From JAWRCU01 sp033542235 (GTDB lineage Bacteria > Pseudomonadota > Alphaproteobacteria > Rhizobiales > Rhizobiaceae), in contig NZ_JAWRCU010000006.1 of NCBI RefSeq assembly GCF_033542235.1, forward strand, positions 248,001 to 312,000: a DNA stretch of 64,000 bases, in the 5' to 3' direction. The translations under genes and the position numbers were made by a program. This document shows, one piece after another, positions 18,191 through 26,721 of this stretch; the stretch's first letter is position 1, and each line of letters begins with the position of its first letter. Under the pieces are notes generated by a model. The model had not been told where the DNA came from, ran no database searches, and worked only from the letters and a program-made list of their open reading frames with translations.

Positions 18191-18775
18191 CTATGACGTC
18201 GTTACAACGAGGACCGTACAGGCTCCCCTGCCCTCGCGGCGATAGCGGTGCGGAACGCTTGAGTCGAAATAGATTGCGTCCCCGACCTTCAGCGTGGTTT
18301 CCTTGCCGTTTACATCGACCGCTAGCCGGCCGCTCAGGATGTAAATGAACTCCGCGCAGCCGTGCTGATGCTCCTCCGAAGGGCGTGAGCCAGCCGGGAA
18401 TTCGGCATAGAACGCCTCCATTCGGCGATCTGTGGCAGGGTAGTCCAGGCTTTCGAACAGATAGGCGGGCGGGTCCTGCCCAGGTGGAGTCGGAAGCCTG
18501 ACACGCTCTTCCTTGCGCGTCACCGCAATCACAGGCTGTTCGCTGTCGGCGGTGAAGAAGTGGTCGAGCCCCACGCCGAAGACCATCGCGATCCTGAGCA
18601 GGGTCGGGAGCGTGGGAAACATGTGCCCGCGCTCGAACTTCGACAGCATGGCCGGGGACAGGCCGGTGTGGCCTGCCAGCTGAACGAGCCCCAATTTCTT
18701 CCTCAAGCGAAGCGCCTTGATGCGAGGGCCGATCGCATAACGCTGAAGCTCGTTCTTAAGCGCGTCAGACAGCAC
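18191..18775 (-). CDS. XRE-family regulator with C-terminal cupin domain
   Basis: A 194-residue regulator. Residues ~15-70 form an XRE helix-turn-helix (IKALRLRKKLGLVQLAGHTG, then SPAMLSKFERGHMFPTLPTL), and residues ~105-190 a cupin_2 domain (HQHGCAEFIYILSGRL, VGDAIYFDSSVPH) that usually binds a small ligand. This architecture resembles PuuR and related metabolite sensors. Its upstream gap contains repeated and palindromic motifs suited to autoregulation, and the divergent DUF378-TspO run may be its target. Confidence 0.87.
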   Translation of the reverse strand: MLSDALKNELQRYAIGPRIKALRLRKKLGLVQLAGHTGLSPAMLSKFERGHMFPTLPTLLRIAMVFGVGLDHFFTADSEQPVIAVTRKEERVRLPTPPGQDPPAYLFESLDYPATDRRMEAFYAEFPAGSRPSEEHQHGCAEFIYILSGRLAVDVNGKETTLKVGDAIYFDSSVPHRYRREGRGACTVLVVTTS

Positions 18776-18798
18776 GTCGAGAACTCCTTTTCATTCTA

Positions 18799-18886
18799 AG
18801 AGAAAGCTCTACTGGATTTTTCGTGTGAAGAAAATTCCTTTAAGTGTCACGAAAATTTGACTGGAGAGAAAGCTACTTCTCTCCAG
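18799..18886. promoter_or_regulatory. Repeat-rich operator region between XRE-cupin and DUF378 genes
   Basis: Three nested signals. GAGAAAGCT followed by (CT)ACT occurs twice, at about 18800 and 18865. A perfect 10-base inverted repeat CTGGAGAGAA/TTCTCTCCAG (18861-18870 and 18877-18886) surrounds AGCTAC. A longer-range TTCGTG/CACGAA pair brackets the AT-rich middle. There is no T-run after the hairpin, so an operator is likelier than a terminator. The adjacent XRE regulator is the natural candidate to bind it. Confidence 0.45.
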
Positions 18887-19001
18887 ATGACATTCCGTGT
18901 CCCGGCAACCCTTTCATTGGGACGAGTGACGTTGCCCGTCGGTACGGGGAAGAACCGGCGAAGCCGCATAATGGATAAATTCCCCAACGCTGGAGTAGAC
19001 A

Positions 19002-19226
19002 ATGAAATCCATCAACACTCTGACCCTTATTCTCGTCATCGTAGGCGGGCTGAACTGGGGGTTGGTCGGCCTGTTCAGTTTCGATCTCGTGGCCGCGATC
19101 TTTGGAGCTGGCTCGGCGCCAGCCAGACTAGTTTATATTCTGGTGGGGTTCTCGGCAGCCTGGCAGATCATCCCGCTACTGTCCTCGCTGGGCTCTAGCG
19201 AATTCGCGGCAGACCGCAACGGATAG
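19002..19226 (+). CDS. DUF378 membrane protein
   Basis: A 74-residue protein matching the DUF378 family: two hydrophobic helices with the hallmark LILVIVGGLNWGLVGLF and the second segment LVYILVGFSAAWQII. Members are small inner-membrane proteins of unknown function. It is followed 46 bases later by tspO on the same strand. Confidence 0.88.
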   Translation: MKSINTLTLILVIVGGLNWGLVGLFSFDLVAAIFGAGSAPARLVYILVGFSAAWQIIPLLSSLGSSEFAADRNG

Positions 19227-19272
19227 CTGTTCGAGGGAACTGCTGCACGCGCAGGCGCCTCCGTTTCGAAAC

Positions 19273-19767
19273 ATGGACAAATCCTCCTTGCTGACGCTGA
19301 TGGTTTTCGGAACTGCGAGCTTTGGCGCAGCGGCAACTGGTGTGATCTTTCGGCCTGGCGACTGGTACAAGCGGCTCGACAAGCCGCCATGGCAGCCGCC
19401 GGACTGGCTGTTCGCGCCCGTCTGGACGGCGCTCTACCTGATGATCGCCCTTTCCGGCTGGCTCGTATGGCGCGACTCGGGTCTCGCGGGCGCAGCGGTG
19501 CCCCTCGGCATCTATGCGCTGCAGCTTCTGCTCAATGCCGCCTGGACCCCGATCTTCTTCGGGCTTCAGCGGCCGGGGTTGGCGCTGGTTGAGATAGTGT
19601 TGCTTTGGGCGTCGATCCTTGCGACCATTGCCCTCTTTCATCCGCAGAGCGCGACCGCGGCCTGGCTACTGGTCCCCTACTTGGCCTGGGTAAGCTTTGC
19701 GTCAGCGCTCAACTTCTCGATCTGGTGGCGCAACCGCCTGTCGGTGGCCGCCAGGGGCACCCCGTGA
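19273..19767 (+). CDS. tspO: TspO/MBR family tryptophan-rich sensory protein
   Basis: A 164-residue five-helix membrane protein of the TspO/peripheral benzodiazepine receptor family. Diagnostic motifs are WYKRLDKPPWQPPDWLFAPV with VWTALYLMIALSGW, and the Trp-rich LNAAWTPIFFG and SALNFSIWWRN. Family members bind tetrapyrroles, and in Rhodobacter TspO tunes pigment gene expression with oxygen and light. The next gene starts inside its stop codon (GTGA), implying translational coupling. Confidence 0.92.
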   Translation: MDKSSLLTLMVFGTASFGAAATGVIFRPGDWYKRLDKPPWQPPDWLFAPVWTALYLMIALSGWLVWRDSGLAGAAVPLGIYALQLLLNAAWTPIFFGLQRPGLALVEIVLLWASILATIALFHPQSATAAWLLVPYLAWVSFASALNFSIWWRNRLSVAARGTP

Positions 19768-20273
19768 AGCCCCGTTGGATCGAGGTGAATGACCGGATGC
19801 AACAGGGGTACAGCTATGCCCTGGTTGTACCGGCCGGGAGCAACTTTCATGCGGACTTCCGGCCCGATCTGACGCCGGCAGAGATGCTCGCACTCGGAGT
19901 GTTCGGCGGTAAGTACATGACCGATTGCCGCGACGAATTCCCCAAAAGTTGGTTTGCCAACGCTCGCCTGTCGCCCCGGCGAAAAGATCCGTCACTCAAC
20001 TATTTCGGGGTAGACGCCAGCCAGTCGCTCAGTGTCTGGCGGGCCAAGGGCTGGTTACATCCAGACGATCCGCGTGGCTGGTTCCAGTGGTACTGCCGGT
20101 ACTACCAGGGCCGTAGAATACCGGAGGAGGACGATCGACAGATTGGCCGCTGGAAGGCCGTCCGCCGCCATGTCGCCCAGTTGCACCGCGCCTGCGCGGC
20201 CGGCAACCTATCGTGTCGCCCGCGCCAGCGCCAAGCCTTGCTCCACTGGGCGTATGACAGCCGCTTGATTTGA
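19764..20273 (+). CDS. Conserved hypothetical protein coupled to tspO
   Basis: A 169-residue soluble protein whose GTG start overlaps the tspO stop by four bases. Aromatic motifs FGGKYMTDCRDEFPKSWF, SLNYFGVDASQSLSVW and GWFQWYCRYYQGRRIPEED are dense and appear conserved; I recognise the pattern from rhizobial hypothetical proteins but know no function. The C-terminal part is basic and Arg/His-rich (RRHVAQLHRAC, RPRQRQALLHWAYDSR). Coupling with tspO suggests a shared pathway. Confidence 0.7.
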   Translation: MKPRWIEVNDRMQQGYSYALVVPAGSNFHADFRPDLTPAEMLALGVFGGKYMTDCRDEFPKSWFANARLSPRRKDPSLNYFGVDASQSLSVWRAKGWLHPDDPRGWFQWYCRYYQGRRIPEEDDRQIGRWKAVRRHVAQLHRACAAGNLSCRPRQRQALLHWAYDSRLI

Positions 20274-20602
20274 CAAGAGGTGCTTCAACCCTGCAATTTT
20301 TTCGGCCAAGCAAAGCTTGGCGTCGTGTTCAAAGCGCAAATGCAGAACCGCACCCCGACGGCATCCATGCCGAAGCGGCGTCCCTCCGGCCAGTGCTGAG
20401 TTTGCGCAGCATGCAGTGCTCCACGCCAGAACCGGCGAACCTCACATGTCGGGACTGCTGACCATATCCATGATGAGAGCGCGACGGATCGTCTGTGTGG
20501 CCCTGGCACGCTGGCGACCGATACGAGCAACCGTCGACATATGATGGAGAAACCTCGCGCACCTCAATCTCGCCGAAAATCGACCTTGGCAAAGTCGAAT
20601 GG
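20274..20602. other. Intergenic stretch without supported gene
   Basis: About 330 bases between two convergent genes. No credible ORF, RNA gene or clear rho-independent terminator was seen. Confidence 0.45.
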
Positions 20603-21658
20603 CTAATCCCGTTCATTTGAGCGACGAAGCCCTGTGATCTGCTGGTAGAGTTTATCGACGTGGAGGGATTGCACGAGCTTTAGTCCGAATATTTCAAGGG
20701 CTTCCGACTGCCCCTTGAGGGTGTGTGCCCCGAGGGACTGAAACCCCCATGATCTACGCGCTCGATCTGTGACAGATGCGGTGGCAATCACCGGCACTTT
20801 TAGTACGCGAGTCAATGACTCAAGACGTGATGCTAAATTCACGGTATTTCCGAGAATCGTGAAATCCCGTTTCAACGCAGAGCCGATATTGCCTTCGTAG
20901 ACCATCCCGTTGGCGAGCCCGACGCCACCATAAAGAAGATGATGTGGACTGGTGCCGGACGCGCGGCTTCGCCGACGATTCATTTCTTCGATGAGATCAG
21001 TGGCCGCTGCCACTGCCGCATCCGCTCTTCGCTGGGGAAAATAGGCAAGAACCCCATCCCCGAGCAGTTTGTTCACCTGGCCACCATTTCGATCGACCGA
21101 CTGGGTGCAGGCATCAATATGACTGTTCACCAAATCAATAAGATCGACCGGCTTCAAACGTTCCGCGAAGTACGAGAAACCGACAATATCGCTAAAGAGA
21201 ACGGTGGCCCGAAGCCGCCGCGGTTTAATGAGGGTCGGATTTATTCCTCGCTCGAGGAAGCGAAGGATACTCGGCTGCGTATACTGCGAGATCATGTGAT
21301 TGGATTCGAGAAGCGCAATTAAAGCTTGACGGAAGGCCATAGGAAGAACTTCCGTTTCTTCGTTCAGGTTAAAAATCTGCATGTGCCAATCTGGGAACAT
21401 GCGGGCGCCGACGCCATTTACTGAATTCAGGCAAAGCACGTTCTGATGCCTGTTATCCTGCAGAATCCGCTCGTTGTAGAGCTTGTCGATGACGGCGCCC
21501 TTCCCTTCAAGTTCTTGAAAAAACATATCGCCCAGACAAACTAGAATGCCGGTGACTCCATGTTCTCGATTGTATCGGGTTGCGGATAGATGAATGGCGT
21601 CAATGTCACGCTTGGTGAGGGGGCGGGCAAACCGGCTAATGTAGGATAGGCGTTTCAT
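20603..21658 (-). CDS. BLUF-domain photoactivated adenylyl cyclase
   Basis: A 351-residue two-domain protein matching the Beggiatoa bPAC/BlaC enzyme (350 residues) in length and order. Residues 1-100 form a BLUF flavin photoreceptor with the key Tyr (RLSYIS), Asn (RYNREHGVTGIL), Gln (MFFQELEG), and Trp/Met (FPDWHM). After a linker (FLERGINP) comes a class III cyclase: metal Asp in LFSDIVGFS and LGDGVLAYF, adenine-selecting Lys in QVNKLLG and Thr in FTILGNTVNLASRLESL, which also holds the transition-state Asn and Arg. All catalytic positions are present, so blue-light-stimulated cAMP synthesis is predicted. ATG 21658 was chosen for the fit to the BLUF start; the longer frame to 21799 has no conserved content. 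Confidence 0.9.
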   Translation of the reverse strand: MKRLSYISRFARPLTKRDIDAIHLSATRYNREHGVTGILVCLGDMFFQELEGKGAVIDKLYNERILQDNRHQNVLCLNSVNGVGARMFPDWHMQIFNLNEETEVLPMAFRQALIALLESNHMISQYTQPSILRFLERGINPTLIKPRRLRATVLFSDIVGFSYFAERLKPVDLIDLVNSHIDACTQSVDRNGGQVNKLLGDGVLAYFPQRRADAAVAAATDLIEEMNRRRSRASGTSPHHLLYGGVGLANGMVYEGNIGSALKRDFTILGNTVNLASRLESLTRVLKVPVIATASVTDRARRSWGFQSLGAHTLKGQSEALEIFGLKLVQSLHVDKLYQQITGLRRSNERD

Positions 21659-22093
21659 CAGTGGCAGTTGGCCTTGCCGACCATGCGAACAGCAATCGCT
21701 GATTTCGGTATTGTCAATGCACTCGTGAACTCGGCGGCCCCCCCTGCCGAGCCGTGATGTAATGCCTGCCATTCGTGCGGGTGAGGCGCAACTGTGCAAC
21801 TAAACTTCGCCCAAAGGCTTCCGACGTCGCCTTCCGGCAGAGGCGGGACTACGTTTCGTTCAGGAGGATCCCAGCAACGTCTGAACTCGGGCCTAACTTC
21901 GTCCTGGTCAAGCACGCGAAGTCGTGGACGTATGGCAGCTGTTGCGCTCTGAGAGCGGCCGGGCCGACGTGCTCGTGTGTGTTGCGGTCGGTCTCGGCCG
22001 CTCGACCCGCAAGTACGAGACCAATGCACGTGCCATCACTGAGAGCCAAACGTCCTTGGCTGCACGCATCAAGCACTTGTCTAGGGCGCAGCC
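21659..22093. other. Intergenic stretch without supported gene
   Basis: About 435 bases upstream of the light-cyclase gene. Frames here are Arg/Cys-rich and unconvincing. The promoter of the cyclase gene must lie here, but I could not fix -35/-10 elements. Confidence 0.4.
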
Positions 22094-22477
22094 TCAGCTA
22101 AAGCTACTATAGAGCGCGCTAAAATAGCGGTCTACAATCCCGGACCAGGAAAGAGGCCCTGGCGCAGCGGGTTTGGGAGGAAGATAACTGTATTTCGAAG
22201 CTGATATTCCAATCTGTGAAACAAAGCTATTAATATGTATATTCTCCAATTCTTTAATCGAACGACCCGCCGGATCCACACGACCGTCCACTATGCCTGT
22301 GTGTCTCGTCTGGAATTCTCTTATTGCAGCTTTGGTTTTCGGCCCTGCGGTTCCGTCCACGACAATTCCAACCCCGCCTGCACAGTATCGCCAATCACAC
22401 AGCAAAAATTGGACATATTTGACATCTCTGGAGTGATTGAGCCCGCCCTCACCTACTGAACCCCGCAAGCAAGACAT
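22094..22477 (-). CDS. Peptidoglycan-binding-domain protein
   Basis: A 127-residue protein with a PG_binding_1-like fold: VKYVQFLLCDW, then GIVVDGTAGPKTKAAIREFQ, the signature of repeat helices that bind cell wall. No signal peptide is visible, which is unusual for a wall-binding protein and fits secretion systems or phage-like delivery. A strong AGGAGG site before ATG 22477 decides the start. It follows the 22516-23214 gene with a 38-base gap, likely one operon in an AT-richer islet. Confidence 0.65.
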   Translation of the reverse strand: MSCLRGSVGEGGLNHSRDVKYVQFLLCDWRYCAGGVGIVVDGTAGPKTKAAIREFQTRHTGIVDGRVDPAGRSIKELENIHINSFVSQIGISASKYSYLPPKPAAPGPLSWSGIVDRYFSALYSSFS

Positions 22478-22515
22478 TGTAACCCTCCTATACAACTCGC
22501 AAAAATGAAGAGCTG

Positions 22516-23214
22516 CTACGCGGCGCTTGGTGCAGGTATCTGACCTGGAAACCTCATCCCACGGCCGCCTTTCAAACCCACGGCCAACGCGATTGCGACA
22601 GCCAACAAAATCAAAGCAAACAAAAATGCTTTATTGTCGGCGCTCGGCTCCCTGACTTCTTGCTTTTTCTTCACAAATAGACAAACTTTGTACCAAATAT
22701 TTCCCGGAGCCGCTACCCTCCAAGTCAATCTGATCTCAACCTCAACTGCACCTACCTGTCTGTTAAACACAAACTCTTTGTTTGGGGCTATCTCATAGTC
22801 TAACCCCGGCACAAATACCGCGCCGACTTCATGCAGGAAAGAACCTACTTCGACTACCTTTTGACCGCAATCTCTTTGGCCATTATGTGTATCTGGCTTT
22901 ATTTCATAGAATTCATTAACCTGGAGACCAGGGCGTCGACTGGCGATATCAGGAACGGAAAACGGTTTGCTTAGTCGATCTTGATTTAGTGGCACCCCAG
23001 AAAAAGTTTGCAGCCATGTCTTAAACGCCTGCTGGCTTTGGTTGCGACCATTCGAGTCGTTTCCTGGATCTTTAAAAACACTTATTGCGCCGAGTTCTGC
23101 GGGGCTTGCCTCAAAATGGGATTCAATAAACTGTTCTATTTCCTTTTCTACCTGCTGACGCTCCTTTTCATCCGGAACCAGTTTCTCCGGAGGCGGACAA
23201 TTTGTGTCTCCCAT
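22516..23214 (-). CDS. Hypothetical protein with REase-like EIKP motif and C-terminal membrane anchor
   Basis: A 232-residue protein. The middle region contains VPDIASRRPG, then VNEFYEIKPDTHNG and GQKVVEVGSFL, an Asp...Glu-x-Lys...Gln order resembling PD-(D/E)xK restriction-endonuclease-fold domains found in polymorphic toxins. The C-terminus has one membrane segment (LFALILLAVAIALAVGL). GGAG precedes the ATG. Base composition is more AT-rich than neighbours, suggesting transfer. The nuclease suggestion is motif-based only; it could equally be a structural or phage-type protein. Confidence 0.55.
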   Translation of the reverse strand: MGDTNCPPPEKLVPDEKERQQVEKEIEQFIESHFEASPAELGAISVFKDPGNDSNGRNQSQQAFKTWLQTFSGVPLNQDRLSKPFSVPDIASRRPGLQVNEFYEIKPDTHNGQRDCGQKVVEVGSFLHEVGAVFVPGLDYEIAPNKEFVFNRQVGAVEVEIRLTWRVAAPGNIWYKVCLFVKKKQEVREPSADNKAFLFALILLAVAIALAVGLKGGRGMRFPGQIPAPSAA

Positions 23215-23868
23215 TTTGTTTCTCCACGTAAATCGCCCCGGGCCACCAAGAATAACCTACAGCTGAACATTACACAGATCGGCCTCGCAAGCAAAGCTGT
23301 GTTCGATTATTTGACGTCTGCCCACTTCCGATCCCTAGAAGACGATGGCCTGCACATCCTCTTTCGGTCAGCGGACAAAGGAAGCCGCCGCTTCTGGGAC
23401 GGCGACGAGAGCTACGAAGCAACACGGCAGCCAACGGGACCAGCTGCGAATGTGGAGAACATTTGAAACGGTCACCCGCTACCGTTCATCGTGCGGAACG
23501 CTCGTATCGCTCCGGCAACTCGAACCCGCACACCGGCGGCGCCATTTATAGGGGACCAGTGAGGCGACCGGTTTCAGCAAGCTGTCCGGGATCCCAATCT
23601 AATTAGACTACTCCGCTGCATTCCTTGCTACCCCAATCTCCTTTATAAGCGCGCGCAATTCGGCTGGAGGTGCCAAACAGAAATTTCGAAAAGCGCCCAG
23701 GAACTCCAGCCAGCCATTTTCCAAAGGCAAATCAGCAGTTCAGGTGATCGGCGCTAGCCCTAAACTCGGCATTTTGTGTCGCGCCATGTTGCAAATTGCT
23801 CCCTTGATTTTCCAAGGGGTTCCCAAGGGCATCCGCCGGCGTGCGATCCCTGGCACTATGGACGCTAG
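23215..23868. other. Intergenic stretch without supported gene
   Basis: About 650 bases between the AT-rich islet and the methyltransferase gene. Short frames on both strands show no motif. It may include degraded sequence at the islet border. Confidence 0.45.
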
Positions 23869-24483
23869 TCAGACCCTCGGCAGCAAATTGGGCTCCGCCT
23901 GGTCCAGGAACCCGGGACGCGTCCAGATCGCGATATGGTTTCGCACCGCCTGGGATATGTTCGAAGTCTGGACGAGCATGAGGCCGCTTGCATCTGCAGC
24001 CGCCGCGATCTCATCGAACTGCTCCAGAAACCCGCGCCAAAGAAACCATTTCCCGGCACGCTCGACCAGATGTCGAACCAGGGCATCAAGCGGGGCGGCT
24101 TCCATTACGCGCTTCAGCTTATGATGCACGGCGAGATACAAGACTATGTCGTAGTGCCGCCGATATTCCGAACCGAATGCCTTCGACAGGGCGCGCGGAC
24201 CACCGATCAGATCCACATATTCGAACCGGGAGTCTATCGGCCATTCCGCGAAAACCTCTGTGGCGGTCTTCAATCCCTCCTCATAGACATCGCAGCCATG
24301 CACCAGCGAAGCGCCTGCCATGGCGAACTGAAAGGCCACCATTCCACGATTGCAGCCGATATCGAGGATGCTGGCGCCTCTGGCCCTGTGGAGCAGATCG
24401 CCCGCACCATCGAGGCGATCGTTAAAGTAGCCGGCGGTGCGGCTTGTGAGGGTGGCTCGGCGCCTGCGCAGTGTTCTGAACAT
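23869..24483 (-). CDS. Class I SAM-dependent methyltransferase
   Basis: A 204-residue protein with the Rossmann methyltransferase motif I ILDIGCNRGMVAFQFA and the post-I acidic position in VHGCDVYEEG. Later blocks DIVLYLAVHHKLKR and WFLWRGFLEQFDEI complete the fold. The substrate is unknown; the pattern resembles small-molecule or glycan-associated methyltransferases. ATG 24483 is set by a strong AAGGGGGGA site; the upstream frame to 24822 lacks conserved sequence. Confidence 0.78.
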   Translation of the reverse strand: MFRTLRRRRATLTSRTAGYFNDRLDGAGDLLHRARGASILDIGCNRGMVAFQFAMAGASLVHGCDVYEEGLKTATEVFAEWPIDSRFEYVDLIGGPRALSKAFGSEYRRHYDIVLYLAVHHKLKRVMEAAPLDALVRHLVERAGKWFLWRGFLEQFDEIAAAADASGLMLVQTSNISQAVRNHIAIWTRPGFLDQAEPNLLPRV

Positions 24484-24674
24484 CACATTCCCCCCTTGCG
24501 AAAACAGTCGGCGATAGACGCGCCGCAGTTGGGTAGAACGGCAACTGAAAGCCAAGGTCCAGGGATCAGCCAGGGGAGCCTTCGGCCCCGGGCGGCTTCG
24601 ACGCAGTTCCAGGCGCCGCAAAAGCACGCTCAGGCTTTCAGAGCGGGCGGTGCTTAAACCGGCGCAACTTGCCC

Positions 24675-24896
24675 TTATTTGCAATCTTTCAGCAGCTTCA
24701 ACGCCTTCTCGGCATTGGCCTGGGAATCGTAAGCTTTTGTTCCGGCGTCGATCTTTTTCTTGCCGTCTGGTTTCATGGAAACCACGGAGCATTTCTTCGT
24801 TGTGGCGTCCTTCGCAACCCAATACTGGGTGGCGGCAAATGCCGGCATGCTAACAAACGTCACAACCGAAACTGCAACCAGAACCTTGCGAAACAT
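24675..24896 (-). CDS. Small secreted hypothetical protein
   Basis: A 73-residue preprotein with a clear signal peptide (MFRKVLVAVSVVTFVSMPAFA, cleavage after AFA at about residue 21; shown here in part as VLVAVSVVTFVSMPAFA). The mature ~50 residues are Lys-rich with two cysteines (KKCSVV and LLKDCK) and a WVAKDATTKKC motif seen in rhizobial periplasmic hypotheticals. GGAGA precedes ATG 24896. No function is known. Confidence 0.7.
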   Translation of the reverse strand: MFRKVLVAVSVVTFVSMPAFAATQYWVAKDATTKKCSVVSMKPDGKKKIDAGTKAYDSQANAEKALKLLKDCK

Positions 24897-25126
24897 GGTG
24901 TTCTCCCACAATTGAGCAGCGCGAAACCGAGCCGCCGGCCAGCGGTATCTTGGTTTAGCCGCAGAGGGCAATTTACAAATCCGTAAACCGCGAACAGCGG
25001 CGGCCCCCGCCCGCCGGCCGACGTTCAAGCCCACTGTTGCGAACATCCCGGATGCGGCAAAAAGGGGCGAGGAGAAGATCCCGTTTGGCGAAGCTCGCCT
25101 ATTGTTGAATCAGTCGCTGGACGGCT

Positions 25127-25615
25127 ATGTCGACCACACAGCCTCTTGCGCCCGACCCTGCGCTTTTTCGTCACTTCATCGACGAGGTGCGCGGCTTGGC
25201 CGGCAGTGTATACGGTCGCCGTATGTACGAGGTGATGCCGTACTGGGACGAAGACCGTTCCGCGTGGGACGAGGCACAACGAGACTACGCGGCGGCGCGG
25301 CGGAGCCAACCGAAGTGGGTCGTGTCGCGCTCGTTGAAGTCGGTTGGCCCGAATGCCACTCTTGTCGACGGCAATCTGGAGATAGCCATACGCCGGCCGA
25401 ACGCTCAGCTCGACGTGGAGATCGTGGTTTCCGGACCAGAGTTGGCGGGAGGTCTGACCGACCTGGGCCTCGTCGACGAGTATCGATTGTACCTCCATAC
25501 CATTGTGCTCGGCCGCGGCAACCCGTTCTTCGCCGGGCCCCGGCCCTCACTGCGCCTCGTGTCGAGTGATCGTATCGGCGAGAAGGTGATCAGGTCGACA
25601 TGCGTTCCGGCATAG
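25127..25615 (+). CDS. Dihydrofolate reductase-like (RibD C-terminal) protein, damaged N-terminus
   Basis: A 162-residue RibD_C-fold protein: GLAGSVYGRRMYEVMPYW, then WVVSRSLKSVGPNATLV, VVSGPELAGGLTDLGLVDEY and HTIVLGRGNPFF are family motifs. The normal N-terminus should contain a SLDGY block. This block exists just upstream (NQSLDGYVDH, about 25108-25137) but in the +2-shifted frame, while a short run before it (from TTG 25085) returns to the main frame and meets a stop at 25106. Two compensating single-base changes have thus disrupted the start. The protein from ATG 25127 lacks the first strand of the fold and may be inactive. Confidence 0.6.
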   Translation: MSTTQPLAPDPALFRHFIDEVRGLAGSVYGRRMYEVMPYWDEDRSAWDEAQRDYAAARRSQPKWVVSRSLKSVGPNATLVDGNLEIAIRRPNAQLDVEIVVSGPELAGGLTDLGLVDEYRLYLHTIVLGRGNPFFAGPRPSLRLVSSDRIGEKVIRSTCVPA

Positions 25616-25689
25616 TCACGGAAATCCTGAAACCTTGGCAATTTATCCCTATATGAGCGCCGACACAGTTCTATCCGAGGAATTCGCCG

Positions 25690-26667
25690 ATGGCCCGCAG
25701 CACCCGCATTGCCACCCTCCTTGCAGGCCTGGTCCTGGCATTCTCAGTGGTGGCCATGGATCATGCCGACGCGCGCCGAGGCGGCAGCTTCGGGAGCCGC
25801 GGCATGCGCACGTTCCAGTCGGCGCCGCCGACCAGAACCGCCCCGCAGCCCACGGCGCCGGTGGAGCGCTCGATGACGCCGAACACATATCAAAACAACC
25901 CGGCCCGCCAGACGCAGGTGCCGGCGCAAAGGGGACCGGGCTTCATGAACGGATTCGGGCGCTCGCTGCTCGGCGGCCTGATGCTCGGCGGCCTGATCGG
26001 GCTTCTGTTCGGCCACGGATTTGGCGGCCTGGCCGGCATGTTCGGGCTGATCCTGCAGGTTCTCTTGATCGGCGGCGTGGTCATGTTGCTGCTGCGGGCG
26101 TTTCGATCGATGCAGACGACCGCTCCGGCGATGGCAAGAAGTTCCGCCAATGGCTTCGCTAATCAAGGGGCACCACCTCGCTATGCAGAGGGCGCCAGGG
26201 ATTTTGGACTGCGTCGGGAAGGTCCTTCGTCGCAGAGCGCGCCTGAACCACTCGATGCCGATGATATCCAGCTGACGCAGGACGACCTCGATACGTTCGA
26301 GCGCAGGCTGGCCGAAGTTCAGGAAGCCTTCGGGCAAGAAGATCATGCCGCGCTGCGCCGGCTGGCGACACCGGAAATGGTGTCCTACCTGTCGGAAGAA
26401 CTCGCCGACAACGCGAAGAACGGCGTCAAGAACGACGTCTCGGACATCAGACTGCTGCAGGCGGACATTGCGGAGGCCTGGCGCGAAGGCGATCGCGACT
26501 ACGCCACTGCGGCCATGCTCTACTCGTCACGCGACGTGACGCGCGAGCGGACGAGCGGCAGAGTTGTCGCGGGTGACGATCGGCCCACTGAAACCACCGA
26601 AATGTGGACCTTTACGCGACAGGACCGTGGGGAATGGAAGCTCTCTGCAATCCAGCAAGTCGCTTGA
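25690..26667 (+). CDS. Tim44-like domain protein with signal/TM region
   Basis: A 325-residue protein: an N-terminal signal-like segment (residues ~7-28), a Gly/Pro-rich linker, two membrane helices near residues 98-140 (LLGGLMLGGLIGLLFGHGFG and LILQVLLIGGVVMLLLRAF), and a Tim44-like domain in the last ~130 residues (DLDTFERRLAEVQEAFGQED, LRRLATPEMVSYLSEEL, MWTFTRQDRGEWKLSAIQQV). GAGGA precedes ATG 25690. Tim44-like proteins of this form are inner-membrane anchored with unclear roles. It lies just before the IclR gene but faces it. Confidence 0.82.
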   Translation: MARSTRIATLLAGLVLAFSVVAMDHADARRGGSFGSRGMRTFQSAPPTRTAPQPTAPVERSMTPNTYQNNPARQTQVPAQRGPGFMNGFGRSLLGGLMLGGLIGLLFGHGFGGLAGMFGLILQVLLIGGVVMLLLRAFRSMQTTAPAMARSSANGFANQGAPPRYAEGARDFGLRREGPSSQSAPEPLDADDIQLTQDDLDTFERRLAEVQEAFGQEDHAALRRLATPEMVSYLSEELADNAKNGVKNDVSDIRLLQADIAEAWREGDRDYATAAMLYSSRDVTRERTSGRVVAGDDRPTETTEMWTFTRQDRGEWKLSAIQQVA

Positions 26668-26721
26668 AGCGTGGAGGACGGCAAGCAAGCTCGGCGGTGA
26701 CGACCAAGTCGATGCCGCCCT

